Shown: in pieces, positions 1 through 8,976 of the stretch
Numbering within the stretch: the first letter of the stretch is position 1
How the letters are laid out: each line of letters begins with the position of its first letter
Assembly (NCBI RefSeq): GCF_016583825.1
Contig: NZ_NRRV01000007.1
Span: 1 to 64,000, forward strand
From: Thiohalocapsa halophila
Lineage (GTDB): Bacteria > Pseudomonadota > Gammaproteobacteria > Chromatiales > Chromatiaceae
Length of the DNA stretch: 64,000 bases
Reading direction: 5' to 3'
Translations under genes and position numbers: made by a program
The notes under the pieces: model-generated
What the model saw: only the letters and a program-made list of their open reading frames with translations
Database searches by the model: none
Told to the model about the DNA's origin: nothing

Positions 1-430
1 ACGGCGCCTGGTCCGTGCGGCTCGCGGCGAAGGCCACCCGCTGTATGCCGAGCTGCCCCAGGGCGTCCAGGGCCGTCATCACCGCCTGGTGCGGGGTCTC
101 GGCGTCGGCCCGAATGAGTACGGGCCGATCGGCCGCATCGGGACCCGCGGTCGCCTCTTCCAGCGCCCGGCGCAGCGTACCGACATCGGTGCCCAGCACC
201 TCGCGGCCGTCCACGTAGAAGCGCCCGGAGACATCCACCACCAGCTCCAGCAGGTCCAGCTCGCCGGCGGCAGCCGGCTCGCCGTCGGCCTGCGGCAGCG
301 TCAGGCGCAGCCGCGCGTCGTCGTTGAAGGTGGTGGAGACCATGAAAAAGATGAGCAGCAGGAAGACGACATCGATGAGCGGCGTCAGGTTGATGTCCGG
401 GGGCTCCCGGCGCCTGGGCCGCAGGTTCAT
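1..430 (-). CDS. exbD: ExbD/TolR-type biopolymer transport protein, 3' end off the left edge
   Basis: Inner-membrane partner of ExbB in a proton-driven motor that energises outer-membrane transport or envelope maintenance. Translating the minus strand from the ATG at 428-430 gives MNLRPRRREPPDINLTPLID, then one hydrophobic segment (VVFLLLIFFMV). The Asp in LTPLIDVVF is the conserved membrane Asp of the ExbD/TolR family. A periplasmic domain follows, and no stop occurs before base 1, so the gene runs out of the window after at least 143 codons, close to normal family length. Its ATG overlaps the exbB stop (ATGA), so translation is probably coupled. The comEC-exbB-exbD order is common in gammaproteobacteria, often upstream of msbA/lpxK; that last part is family knowledge and is not visible here. 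Confidence 0.9.
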   Translation of the reverse strand, partial: MNLRPRRREPPDINLTPLIDVVFLLLIFFMVSTTFNDDARLRLTLPQADGEPAAAGELDLLELVVDVSGRFYVDGREVLGTDVGTLRRALEEATAGPDAADRPVLIRADAETPHQAVMTALDALGQLGIQRVAFAASRTDQAP

Positions 431-1059
431 GCCTGGCCCCCGTAATCGCCGGCCTCGCGCGCGCCCTGCATCACCTCGATGAGCCTGAGCGCCTGCTCTT
501 CCATGGCGACGATGAGCTTGTCGACGCGATTGTCGAAATAGCGATAGAACATCAGCGCGGGGATGGCCACGGACAGCCCCGAGGCCGTGGTGATGAGTGC
601 CTGGGAAATACCGCCGGCGAGCACGCCGGGGTTGCCGACGCCGGCCTCCATGATCACGCCGAAGACCTCGATCATGCCGAGCACGGTGCCGAGCAGACCG
701 AGCAGCGGCGTCACCGCCGCGATGGTGCCCAGGGTGTTGAGATAACGCTCCAGGTCCGCCACCACCTGGCGGCCCGTGTCCTGGATGGCCTCCTTCATGA
801 CCTCGCGGGAATGGAAGCGGTTCACCAGGCCGGCCGCGAGCATGCGCCCCAGGGCCGAGCCCTCGCGGATCTCGGCGATGCGGTCGTCGTTCAGGAGCTG
901 CCGGCGGTGCAGCTGCCAGATGCGGCTCACCAGGTCCTCCGGCATGATCGCCCACCGGCGCAGGGCCCAGAAACGCTCGATGACGATGGCCATCGCAACG
1001 ATGGAGCAGAGCAGAATCGGCCACATCAGCCAACCGCCCGCCCGCAACAGCTCGAACAC
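427..1059 (-). CDS. exbB: ExbB/TolQ/MotA-family proton channel protein
   Basis: Proton-channel subunit pairing with ExbD. The chosen GTG start gives (V/M)FELLRAGGWLMWPILLCS, a typical ExbB amino terminus whose first membrane segment lies at about residues 8-28. A GGGAG Shine-Dalgarno lies 11 bases upstream. The frame is open further up to 1137, but that added stretch (MARSCYDSEVLDPARY...) looks like non-coding leader. Two more hydrophobic segments follow a cytoplasmic loop: around TLGTIAAVTPLLGLLGTVLG and around ISQALITTASGLSVAIPALM. These are the hallmark MotA/TolQ/ExbB region. Length is about 210 residues, normal for this ExbB class. It lies downstream of comEC on the same strand, and its stop overlaps the exbD start by 4 bases. 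Confidence 0.88.
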   Translation of the reverse strand: MFELLRAGGWLMWPILLCSIVAMAIVIERFWALRRWAIMPEDLVSRIWQLHRRQLLNDDRIAEIREGSALGRMLAAGLVNRFHSREVMKEAIQDTGRQVVADLERYLNTLGTIAAVTPLLGLLGTVLGMIEVFGVIMEAGVGNPGVLAGGISQALITTASGLSVAIPALMFYRYFDNRVDKLIVAMEEQALRLIEVMQGAREAGDYGGQA

Positions 1060-1269
1060 CTGATCAATCACTCCCGAATTGCCCCTCCGGTATCGCGCCG
1101 GGTCCAAAACCTCGGAATCATAACAGCTCCGGGCCATGCCGCCGACGGGGCACCACGACCCGGCTGTACACGCATAGGGTTGCCGTACCGGCGGCGGCAG
1201 GGCGGCGTTGTTGCAGGCCGCCGGTGAGCGGGACTCCTCGGTGCAAGCGCGGCCAAGACCTCGCCATGC

Positions 1270-3702
1270 TCAGGGTGGTGCCCGGCTCGTGGCGTCCGCG
1301 GGCCTCGGGCGGTGGCGCCAGAGTCGCTGGCGGACTTCACGAGCGCCTGTCGGTACCAGCGGCCCCGGCTGCGCCGGCAGCCGCAAGGTGACGCCGCCGT
1401 CCGTGGCCGTGCTTGCGGCGGCGGCACCGAGGGCCCGCACCCTGGCCACCACGTCCGCGCTCGGGAAGCCGAAGCGGTTCGCGTAGCCGGCGGAGAACCA
1501 GACCCAGTCCGGGTCCACCGCACGCAGGAAGGCCGCGGTGCTGGAGCTGTCGCTGCCGTGGTGCGACGCCAGCAGGACATCCGCCGCCAGTGCCCCCGGC
1601 ACGGCAGCCACCAGTGCGGCCTCGACACCGGCCTCGATGTCGCCGGTCAACAGCACGCTCGCGCCGCCGGCCGCCACGTGCAGCACACAGGAGGCATCAT
1701 TGCCTTCCTGAGCCGGGCCCGACGGATGCAGGACGCGGAATTCGACGCCGTCCCAGCGCCAATGGTCGCCCGCGCGGCAAGCCTCGGCGGCCACGCCCGC
1801 CGGCGCGTCCAGTGCTTGGGGCTCACCGCTCAGCACCCGGCGGACGGGCAGATCAGCGGCGAGGCCCTCGAGCCCGCCGGCGTGATCCTGGTCCGCATGG
1901 CTCACCATGGCGATGTCGACGCCGCCGACGCCGCGGTGGCGCAGATACGGCGCCACCACCACAGTGCCCGTATTGAAGCCGCTGGGCCAGCCGACCCCCA
2001 TGTCGTAGACCAGCGTATGGCCGGCCGTGCGCACCACCACCGCAAGCCCCTGCCCCACATCCAGCATGGTGAGCTGCGCCGCGCCCGGCGGCGGCGCCGG
2101 CGGCCGCGCCGCCGCCAGCGGCAGCAACAGCACCAGGCCGAGCCAACGCGCCGGCACACCCCGGGGCGCAAGCAGCAGCAGCGCCCCGCCCCCTGCCGCG
2201 AGCCACACCCAGAGCGCACGCCCGCCAAGGGTGACACCGGCCAGCTCCCAGCCGGCGATGGCGGCCAGCAGGGCATAGCCGGCATCCAGCACCACAGCCA
2301 CCGGCCAGAGGGCCCAGGGCCAATCGCCGGCGAGGGCCAAGCCCGCGAACAGCAGCACCACCGGCAGCAACAGCCCGAACAGCGGCACCAGCACCAGGTT
2401 CACGGCCGGCGCCACCAGCGACGCCCGGGCGAAGAAGAACAGCAGCAGCGGCAGCAGCCCCACGGCCACGGCCCATTGCGCCCGCCCCCAGCGCACCAGG
2501 GCAAAGGGCGGCGCCAGCCGCTGGCTTAGAGCGTAGAGCAGCATCGCCACGGCAGCGAAGGACAGCCAAAAGCCATAGGAGAGCACGCTCGCCGGGTCCA
2601 GCAGCAGCACCGCCAGCAGCGCCAACGCGAGACCGGACCAGGGCCGCAGGGTGCGGCCCAGCATGGCAGCCACCAGTACCACCGCCAGCATGGCCAGCGC
2701 CCGCTGCGTGGAGATGGAGAAGCCGGCGAGGGCCGCATAGCCCGCGGCGGCCAGCAGCGCCACACCTGCGGCGGCTCGCGGCGCGGCGAGCCGGCGCGTC
2801 AGCCGCGGGAAGCGCGACCAGCTCCAGCGCACTGCCAGCAACACCGCGCCCGCCACCAGCCCCACATGCAGACCCGAGATGGCGATGAGATGGCTGGTGC
2901 CGGTGCGCGAGAAGACCTCCCATTGCGCCGGCGTCAGGCCGCCGCGGTCGCCGAGCACCAGCGCCGGTACCAGCGCCGCGGCAGGGCCCTCCGGCAGCAG
3001 AGCCGCCAAGCGGTCGCGCAAAGCCTGGCGCCAGTGATCCAGCCGATAGGGCCCGGGCCCGGCCGTGAGGCGCACCGCCGCCTCCGGGTCCCGCACATGT
3101 CCGGTGGCGGCGATACCGCGCTGAAAGAGCCAGCCTTCGTAGTCGAAGCCGCCGGGATTGACGAAGCCGTGCGGGGGCTTCAGGCGCAGCGACAGCCGCC
3201 AGCGCTGGCCCACTCGCAGCGCCGGGCGCTCCCGGTACCAGGACAGGCGCACTAGGCCGCGGAAGCCGAGCGGCTCGCCGTCTGCCCGCAGCCGCTCGAT
3301 GCGGAACAAGAAGCGCTCGGCGTAGCCCTTGTCCTGCGGCAGCGAGGCGACCCGCCCCACGGCGACCAGTGTCTGATTCACGCGCTGCTCCGGAAACGGG
3401 CTGCAGAGGACGCGGCAGGCATCCAGGTACGCCCAGAGCGCGCCGGCCGCCACCAGCGACACCAGCAGTGCCGGCGCCAGTGCCACCGGCAGCCGCCGGC
3501 GCCAGCCGGCCGCCGCCAGCAGCAAGACGCTCGCAACGCCCGCCAGGAGCCAGGGCAGCCAAGGCCCAGGCAGGCGCGGCAGTGCCGCGAAGCCCCCGCA
3601 TCCGGTCGCGAAGGCCAGGGCCACGGGTGTGGGTGACAGCCTTCGGGGGGTGGCGACGGGCCCGGCTTCAACGCGCTGTGCTGGAGCGCCATCCATGGCC
3701 AA
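1270..3702 (-). CDS. comEC: ComEC/Rec2-type DNA internalisation channel protein
   Basis: Inner-membrane channel that carries single-stranded DNA into the cytoplasm during natural transformation. The 810-residue product has the expected three parts. An amino-terminal hydrophobic region with a DUF4131-like soluble insert comes first. The multi-spanning Competence domain occupies about residues 230-500 and contains HLIAISGLHVGLVAG, a strong family signature. A carboxy-terminal metallo-beta-lactamase-like domain starts near residue 540, with SHADQDHAGG and LLASHHGSDSSS as metal-site motifs. Length is near the gammaproteobacterial norm of about 750-800. It heads the exbB-exbD direction and is divergent from the DUF2062 gene. 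Competence in the organism is not proven by this gene alone, because comEC is widespread. Confidence 0.93.
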   Translation of the reverse strand: MAMDGAPAQRVEAGPVATPRRLSPTPVALAFATGCGGFAALPRLPGPWLPWLLAGVASVLLLAAAGWRRRLPVALAPALLVSLVAAGALWAYLDACRVLCSPFPEQRVNQTLVAVGRVASLPQDKGYAERFLFRIERLRADGEPLGFRGLVRLSWYRERPALRVGQRWRLSLRLKPPHGFVNPGGFDYEGWLFQRGIAATGHVRDPEAAVRLTAGPGPYRLDHWRQALRDRLAALLPEGPAAALVPALVLGDRGGLTPAQWEVFSRTGTSHLIAISGLHVGLVAGAVLLAVRWSWSRFPRLTRRLAAPRAAAGVALLAAAGYAALAGFSISTQRALAMLAVVLVAAMLGRTLRPWSGLALALLAVLLLDPASVLSYGFWLSFAAVAMLLYALSQRLAPPFALVRWGRAQWAVAVGLLPLLLFFFARASLVAPAVNLVLVPLFGLLLPVVLLFAGLALAGDWPWALWPVAVVLDAGYALLAAIAGWELAGVTLGGRALWVWLAAGGGALLLLAPRGVPARWLGLVLLLPLAAARPPAPPPGAAQLTMLDVGQGLAVVVRTAGHTLVYDMGVGWPSGFNTGTVVVAPYLRHRGVGGVDIAMVSHADQDHAGGLEGLAADLPVRRVLSGEPQALDAPAGVAAEACRAGDHWRWDGVEFRVLHPSGPAQEGNDASCVLHVAAGGASVLLTGDIEAGVEAALVAAVPGALAADVLLASHHGSDSSSTAAFLRAVDPDWVWFSAGYANRFGFPSADVVARVRALGAAAASTATDGGVTLRLPAQPGPLVPTGAREVRQRLWRHRPRPADATSRAPP

Positions 3703-3880
3703 AGCCGGGTCTCAGCCCTTGCGGACCCGGTCCTTCAGGTCCAGCTCACCCACGAGGGGGGCGCGCCAGAGACAGCGTCGGCAGGCGCGCCGAAGGCAGC
3801 GGACCGGCCCGTTTCGACGCCTTGGTGCTGGCGTATACTCGCTGCGGCGCCGCCCATTCAGAGGCCCCAGACCCGACACC

Positions 3881-4408
3881 GTGAGACGCTGGCTCAAGGG
3901 CATCCTGCCCAACCCGCGCGTGATCCTGGAAAGCCGCTGGATCCGCGTATTCGGCACCCTGTTGCAGGACCCCAATCTTTGGCACCTGAACCGACGCTCG
4001 GCATCGGGCGCCGTCGCCGTCGGACTGTTCATGATGTACATGCCGCCGTTCGGGCAGGTATTCATGGCTTCGGCAGCGGCTATCAAGCTGCGGGTCAACC
4101 TGCCCATCGCCGCCTCCATTATCTGGCTCAGCAACCCGCTGACCATACCCCCGATGTTCTACCTGGCCTATGTCATCGGCGCCTTTCTGACCGGCCAGCC
4201 CATCCGCACCTTCGAGCCGGACTTCTGGCTCGACTGGCACAACTGGCTCGGCGTGCTCGGCCCCCTGGCGCTCGGCTGCCTCATTTGTGCCTGCACCTTC
4301 GCCGCCGCCGGTTATTTCACGGTGCAGTGGCTCTGGCGGCGGAGCCTGCGCCAAGAGATCCGCCGCCGGCGCCGGCGTTATGCCGCAGCTCGCGACAGCA
4401 CGCCATAG
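3881..4408 (+). CDS. DUF2062 domain-containing membrane protein
   Basis: A 175-residue protein matching the DUF2062 family, small inner-membrane proteins of unknown function that commonly neighbour comEC and lol genes. The chosen GTG start gives (V)[19 protein letters not shown], a typical beginning for the family. The open frame extends upstream to 3629 but reads as low-quality arginine-rich translation there. Visible family features are the [20 protein letters not shown] segment, followed by [19 protein letters not shown], both membrane-spanning. A further hydrophobic segment near the end ([16 protein letters not shown]) precedes a basic tail. A TATACT hexamer at 3834-3839 could be its -10 element. 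Its last 31 bases overlap the end of convergent lolD. Confidence 0.85.
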   Translation: MRRWLKGILPNPRVILESRWIRVFGTLLQDPNLWHLNRRSASGAVAVGLFMMYMPPFGQVFMASAAAIKLRVNLPIAASIIWLSNPLTIPPMFYLAYVIGAFLTGQPIRTFEPDFWLDWHNWLGVLGPLALGCLICACTFAAAGYFTVQWLWRRSLRQEIRRRRRRYAAARDSTP

Positions 4409-5115
4409 TCCAGGCGCCAGATCTGATCCGCTCGGGCCGCGAGGTCCGTGTCATGGGTGACGATCACCAAGCTGGTGCCCTGCTCGGCGTTCAGCTCCAA
4501 CATCATCTCGTAGACATCCGTCGCCGTGTGTCGATCCAGGTTGCCGGTGGGCTCGTCCGCCAGCACACAATCCGGGCGGGTCACCAGGGCTCGGGCGACC
4601 GCCGCGCGCTGGCGCTCGCCGCCGGAGAGCTCGGAGGGCTTGTGCGTGAGCCGATGGTCGAGCCCGACGCGCGCCAGCACCGCCGCCGCGCGCTCGCGCG
4701 CCTCTGCCGGGCGCAGCTTGCCGATCAACAGCGGCATGGCAACGTTCTCCAGCGCCGTGAACTCCGCCAACAGATGATGGAACTGGTAGACGAAGCCGAG
4801 CTTGCGGTTGCGCAGCAGTCCACGCTCGCGCTCGGACAGGCGCATCGGGTCCTGGCCCGCCCAGAGCACCTGCCCGGACGAGGGCCGCTCCAAGCCGCCC
4901 AGGCAGTGCAACAGCGTGCTCTTACCGGAGCCGGATGCACCGACGATGGCGACGCGCTCGCCCTGCCCGATGGTGAGATCCACGGCGCGCAGCACGACCA
5001 CCTCCTGGGGTCCTTGGCGAAAGGTCTTGCCGACACCGCGGGACTCCAGCACCGGCAAGGCCGTATCCGTCGCAGCGCCCGGCGTCGGCGTCGCGCTCTG
5101 GGCCAGATCATTCAT
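4378..5115 (-). CDS. lolD: LolD, ATPase of the lipoprotein-releasing ABC transporter
   Basis: ATP-binding subunit of LolCDE, which extracts mature lipoproteins from the inner membrane and hands them to LolA. All ABC ATPase motifs are visible in the 245-residue product: Walker [10 protein letters not shown] (about residues 59-67), the signature LSGGERQR, Walker [13 protein letters not shown], and the switch histidine in LVIVTHD. The [20 protein letters not shown] stretch is typical of the LolD/MacB subfamily. It lies 44 bases downstream of the lolC-type permease on the same strand, so the two form an operon. The short gap repeats the 9-mer GATCATTCA, of unknown meaning. Its 3' end overlaps the convergent DUF2062 gene. 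Confidence 0.95.
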   Translation of the reverse strand: MNDLAQSATPTPGAATDTALPVLESRGVGKTFRQGPQEVVVLRAVDLTIGQGERVAIVGASGSGKSTLLHCLGGLERPSSGQVLWAGQDPMRLSERERGLLRNRKLGFVYQFHHLLAEFTALENVAMPLLIGKLRPAEARERAAAVLARVGLDHRLTHKPSELSGGERQRAAVARALVTRPDCVLADEPTGNLDRHTATDVYEMMLELNAEQGTSLVIVTHDTDLAARADQIWRLDYGVLSRAAA

Positions 5116-5159
5116 AGGGGTCGTTCACGGTCTTCACTCAGGCCGATCATTCAGGGCGA

Positions 5160-6440
5160 TCATTCATAGCGAAGGGCCTCCGCCGGGTCGGTGCGTGCCG
5201 CACGCCAGGCCGGATACAGGGTGGCGAGCACCGACATCAGAAAGGCGCCCCCGCCCACCCGCAGCACGTCGCCGGCGCGCACGTCCGAGGGCAGCGCACT
5301 GATGTAGTAGATGCTCGGGTCCAGGAAGTGCACGCCGAAGGCGCGCTCGATGCCGGCGACAATGGGCTCGACGTTCCAGCCGAGCAGCACACCGCCGACG
5401 ACCCCGAGCAAGGTCCCGGCGACACCAATGGTTGTGCCCTGCACCATGAAAATGCCCATGACCCGCCCCGGCGAGGCGCCGAGGGTGCGCAGCACGGCGA
5501 TGTCGGCGCGCTTGTCGGTCACCACCATCACCAGCGTCGAGACGATATTGAAGGCCGCGACGGCGACGATCAGGAATAGGATGATGGTCATCATCCGCTT
5601 CTCGGTGCGCAGCGCCGCGAAGAAGTTGCGGTGCACCTGGGTCCAGTCCGTGACGCGATAGGCCACGGCCGACTCGGCACCTTCGCGCTCAGCTTCCGCA
5701 TTCAGCGCATAGGCGACCTCGCGGGACACCAAGGGCGCGTCGAACATGTCCGTGAGCTTGAGACGAATGCCCTCGGCGGCCTCACCCAGGCGCATGAGCA
5801 GCGCTGCGTCCGCCATGTGCATGAAGCCGGCGCCGCGGTCATAGTCGGACATGCCAACCTCGAACAGCCCGACGACCTCGAACGCCTTGAGCCGCGGCAT
5901 GACGCCCACCGGCGTCGCGTTCAGCTGCGGCGTCACCACCGTGACCTTGTCGCCGACGCCGACGCCGAGCACGGCCGCGAGCTCCGCGCCCAGCACGATG
6001 TTGAAGCTCTCCGCTGTCAGGTCGTCGACACTGCCGACGACCATGTCCCGGCGCAGATCGGATACGGCGTCCTCACGTGCGGGCACGATGCCGCGCAGCA
6101 GCGCCGCATGGGTGCGCCCGGCGTTCATCAGCATGGACTCCAGCTCCACGTAGGGGGCGGCCCCCACCACGTCCGGGTATTGCTGCACACGTTCCACCAC
6201 GGATTGCCAGTCGGCGATGCCTGCGTCCGGCGCGCTCAGGGTGGCATGGGAGGCCATGCCGAGGATGCGCTCCTGGATCTCCTTGTGGAAGCCGTTCATA
6301 ACCGACAGCACCACGATGAGGGCGACGATGCCGAGCATGATGCCCAGCATGGAGATCAGCGAGATGAAGGAAATGAAGTGATTGCGCCGCCGCGCCCGGG
6401 TGTAGCGGAGACCGACGAACAAGGGCAGGGGCTGGAACAT
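5160..6440 (-). CDS. lolC: LolC/LolE-family lipoprotein-releasing system permease
   Basis: Transmembrane subunit of the LolCDE complex. The 426-residue protein has the canonical layout. A first membrane helix near residues 20-50 (SLISMLGIMLGIVALIVVLS) is followed by VMNGFHKEIQERILG, then a large periplasmic MacB-like domain. A carboxy-terminal FtsX domain with three helices begins near KRMMTIILFLIVAVAAFNIV. Cytoplasmic coupling sequence TDKRADIAVLRTLGASPG is diagnostic of LolC/LolE. Only one permease gene is visible, so it may act as a homodimer, as in LolF-type systems, or its partner may lie elsewhere. Assignment to LolC rather than LolE rests on position before lolD and is less certain than family membership. 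Confidence 0.92.
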   Translation of the reverse strand: MFQPLPLFVGLRYTRARRRNHFISFISLISMLGIMLGIVALIVVLSVMNGFHKEIQERILGMASHATLSAPDAGIADWQSVVERVQQYPDVVGAAPYVELESMLMNAGRTHAALLRGIVPAREDAVSDLRRDMVVGSVDDLTAESFNIVLGAELAAVLGVGVGDKVTVVTPQLNATPVGVMPRLKAFEVVGLFEVGMSDYDRGAGFMHMADAALLMRLGEAAEGIRLKLTDMFDAPLVSREVAYALNAEAEREGAESAVAYRVTDWTQVHRNFFAALRTEKRMMTIILFLIVAVAAFNIVSTLVMVVTDKRADIAVLRTLGASPGRVMGIFMVQGTTIGVAGTLLGVVGGVLLGWNVEPIVAGIERAFGVHFLDPSIYYISALPSDVRAGDVLRVGGGAFLMSVLATLYPAWRAARTDPAEALRYE

Positions 6441-6666
6441 GGGTGGGGCTTAGAGCGTGCTCCGCACGCACAGAGCGCGCACGGACATGAGTTGTGCCAC
6501 AGGGGCGGCCGGCAGCTGACGGCCGTGGTTTGCACGGAATGCCCCGGCACGGGGCGTCGAGGACGCTACGCTCTTGTGAGCCGCCGCCGAGTAGCGCCGC
6601 TATCGCACGCCGCCGCCCAGGCGGCTGGACCCTGCTGAGAGCAGCCACCCAGCGGCGGCATGACGG

Positions 6667-7737
6667 CTACTCGCTGCCAGCCGGCGCGGCTGGTGCACGG
6701 CCGGGTGCATACCCCGGATACATGGGCACCGGCGGCCTGGCCATGGGCATCGGTGGGCGGTTGCTGTAATACTGCTGCCAGCGCTTGCGGGCCTCTTCCA
6801 TGGCTTGCTGGCGCATGGCCTCGTACTGCCGCATCAGCTCGGCGCGGCGCTCCTGGGCGGCCTGCGCCGCGGCTGCCGGCGACCGAGGCGCCGCCGCACG
6901 CGGCGGTGCCATGCGGTAACCGGCCGTGGACTCGGGCCTGGTCGCCGGCGTCGGCCCGGGTGCCGCAGCCGCTTGCTGCGCAGGCTGCGAGGCGGGTGCG
7001 CTCGGCTGCTGTGCGGGCGCCTCTGCCGGGGTCTTCTCGGCGGTCTCGGCCTGCTCGCCAGCGCCCCCGGCATCGGCCGATTCTTCATTCATGACGGCTT
7101 GGGCGAAGGCCTCGGCTTCGGCCTTGCTGACCTTCTCGGCCTCGGCCTCGGCATCGCCGCTGGCCGCGGTGTCGACCGGCGCGGGCGCTGGCTTGGGCTC
7201 GGGCTTTGCGGGGGCTTCGGGGGCGGCCTTGGCAGGCTCAGGAACGGTCGCGACCTGGGCGGCGGCGGGCTCGGCCTGGTCTGACGCTGGCTCTGAAACT
7301 GGCTCTGGCACCGGCTCCGACACCGGCGGAGCGGCGGCGGTGCTGGCATCGATGCTGGCGGCGGACGCCGGCTTGGGCGCGGACGGCTCCGGGGTGGCCG
7401 CCGCCTGCTGGCGCTGAGGCTGGGGCTCAGTCTGGGGCTGAGGCTGGGGCGGCTGAGTCTGCGGTTGTGCAGTCGCGGGCTGGGCGGCGGCTTGCGCGGG
7501 CGCCTCGTCCGGTGCCGCGGCACTCGCGGACGCCGTGGTGTCCCCAGCGGCGGTGCCGGCGGCTGGCGTGTCGGTGTCACTCGGCTCGGCGCTCGCCATG
7601 GGCGCCTGGGTCGTCTGCTCGCTGCGCTCGACGGCGCCGAGGTAGAGGTAGCCGAACAACAGCACCAAGCCCCAGAGCAGGAGCTTGGGCAGGAAAGTGA
7701 GCCGGCTGTTGGAAGCTTGTTCGCCTGATTCGGCCAT
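6667..7737 (-). CDS. Membrane-anchored Ala/Pro/Gln/Glu-rich low-complexity protein
   Basis: Not recognised as a named family. The 356-residue product starts with a short cytoplasmic head (MAESGEQASNSRLTFLPK), then one hydrophobic anchor (LLLWGLVLLFGYLYLGAV, about residues 20-37). About 250 residues follow that are almost entirely A, P, Q, E, T and S with short degenerate repeats such as PQPQPQTEPQPQ and EPVPEPVSEPAS. The carboxy end differs: a charged, probably helical stretch (ERRAELMRQYEAMRQQAMEE), then KRWQQYYSNRPPMPMARPP. This suggests a TonB-like stalk spanning the periplasm with a small terminal module, but that is inference. GAGG lies 8 bases before the ATG and a TATTAT hexamer about 35 bases upstream. 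It is downstream of a 13-bp tandem repeat and upstream of lolC on the same strand. Confidence 0.8.
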   Translation of the reverse strand: MAESGEQASNSRLTFLPKLLLWGLVLLFGYLYLGAVERSEQTTQAPMASAEPSDTDTPAAGTAAGDTTASASAAAPDEAPAQAAAQPATAQPQTQPPQPQPQTEPQPQRQQAAATPEPSAPKPASAASIDASTAAAPPVSEPVPEPVSEPASDQAEPAAAQVATVPEPAKAAPEAPAKPEPKPAPAPVDTAASGDAEAEAEKVSKAEAEAFAQAVMNEESADAGGAGEQAETAEKTPAEAPAQQPSAPASQPAQQAAAAPGPTPATRPESTAGYRMAPPRAAAPRSPAAAAQAAQERRAELMRQYEAMRQQAMEEARKRWQQYYSNRPPMPMARPPVPMYPGYAPGRAPAAPAGSE

Positions 7738-7793
7738 GTTGTTTACCTCGTGCTTCGAAATTCAGACGCCCATAATAACCCTTGCGGGGCCAA

Positions 7794-7832
7794 GGTGCCC
7801 GACTGGGGTGCCCGACTGGGGTGCCCGACCGG
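7794..7832. repeat. 13-bp tandem repeat, three copies
   Basis: The unit GGTGCCCGACTGG occurs at 7794-7806 and 7807-7819, and again at 7820-7832 with a single T to C change. It sits in the 184-bp spacer between the phosphorylase stop and the start of the low-complexity membrane protein (both on the minus strand), roughly 57-95 bases upstream of the latter's ATG. Thirteen is not a multiple of three, and the array is outside coding sequence. It could be a slippage-prone tract affecting the downstream promoter. Confidence 0.85.
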
Positions 7833-7921
7833 GCCGCGCGGCTGGCCGTCCAGGCCCTGCGCGCAAGCGCCCCGCGAGACCGGGATGTCCGACCCGCTGG
7901 CAGGCCGCCGGCGCCCCGCAG

Positions 7922-8662
7922 TCAGTGTGCGGCCACCAGTGCCAGCAGCAGCCGGCGTACGGCATCCGCGCAGCGCGCCAGATTGGCCTCGATGTCGGCC
8001 ATGGTCACCTCGCCGTCGGCCTTACCGGCGGCCCAGTTGACCACGAATGCCAGTAGTGCGTAGTTGAGGCCGCGCTCGCGTGCGAGCACCGCTTCGGGCA
8101 TCGCGGTCATCCCCACCAGATCGCAGCCGTCGCGCTCCAGGCGCCGGATCTCGGCCGCTGTCTCTAGCCGCGGCCCTTGGGTGACACCGTAGGTACCGCC
8201 GGCGTGCACATCCATACCGGCACCCGCCGCGGCCGCGAGCAAGCGCTCGCGCAGCCCCGGCGTCAGGGGGGCGGTGAAATCGACGTGCATGACGTCGCCG
8301 TCGGCGCCGTCGTAGAAGGTGCTCAGGCGTCCCCAGGTGTAGTCGATGAGCTGGTCGGGCACGCAGAGGCGCAGCGGGCCGCAATCGGCGGCGATGCCGC
8401 CGACGGCGCCGAGTGCCACCACGTCCGTGACGCCGCGATCCGCCAAGGCCTGCACATTGGCGCGATAGTTGATGGCATGCGGCGGAATACTGTGGCCGGC
8501 GCCGTGGCGCGGCAGAAAGTAGAATGCCTGCCCGGCGTGGCGCAGCGTCAACAGCTCCGCCGAGGGCGCACCATAGGGGGTGTCCACCCACTCGCGGTGA
8601 GCCACTTCCACGTCCGGCAGCGCTGCAAAACCGGACCCGCCGATGATGCCAAGATGGCCCAT
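7922..8662 (-). CDS. S-methyl-5'-thioinosine/thioadenosine phosphorylase-family enzyme
   Basis: Purine nucleoside phosphorylase family 2 enzyme that splits methylthio-nucleosides with phosphate, recycling the polyamine by-product methylthioadenosine. The 246-residue product starts MGHLGIIGGSGF, preceded by GGAG at 7 bases; an in-frame ATG two codons earlier is the alternative. Visible motifs are GGSGF (phosphate loop), RHGAGHSIPPHAINYRAN, GAVGGI, YGVTQGPRLETAAEIRRL and MTAMPEAVLARE. Size and the MTAMPEA block resemble the gammaproteobacterial methylthioinosine phosphorylases (Pseudomonas PA3004 type) rather than human-type MTAP. A hypoxanthine phosphoribosyltransferase two genes upstream would use the hypoxanthine released. 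Exact substrate (inosine or adenosine form) is inferred. Confidence 0.88.
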   Translation of the reverse strand: MGHLGIIGGSGFAALPDVEVAHREWVDTPYGAPSAELLTLRHAGQAFYFLPRHGAGHSIPPHAINYRANVQALADRGVTDVVALGAVGGIAADCGPLRLCVPDQLIDYTWGRLSTFYDGADGDVMHVDFTAPLTPGLRERLLAAAAGAGMDVHAGGTYGVTQGPRLETAAEIRRLERDGCDLVGMTAMPEAVLARERGLNYALLAFVVNWAAGKADGEVTMADIEANLARCADAVRRLLLALVAAH

Positions 8663-8833
8663 GTACATGCTCCGTGGCCGACCCGCGGCTGCGCGCGGCA
8701 CACCACAGCGGCGGCCCCGGGGCGTAGGCGACAAAACGCGCGCAGTCTACGCCGCGGCGGCCGCGGCGGCAAACCGACGCAGCTGCGGAAGCCGTCCGGG
8801 GGTCGTTGAAAGGCTGAGCTAGCAGCAAGGCGC

Positions 8834-8874
8834 AAAAAAAATCGGGCCGGTCCCAGCCAGGGGACCGACCCGAT
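8834..8874 (-). terminator. Rho-independent terminator after the hemerythrin gene
   Basis: On the minus strand the sequence folds into a 14-bp stem with one mismatch (ATCGGGTCGGTCCC against GGGACCGGCCCGAT, 6-base loop) followed directly by eight T residues at 8841-8834. It lies about 100 bases beyond the hemerythrin stop and before the phosphorylase gene, so the two are probably separate transcripts. Confidence 0.85.
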
Positions 8875-8976
8875 GCAGCTGGCGCGTTAGCGCCAGCGCA
8901 ATGCTATGTCAGGGGCGAGCGACTCAGCGGTGGGCGAAGCTCCATGCCCGCCGCATGCCCGCCCCGCCCTCGCCCG

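Noticed and set aside
1853-3601. 582-codon open frame inside comEC on the same strand
   Set aside because: Ala/Gly/Arg-rich out-of-frame shadow of comEC, whose own frame carries all family motifs.
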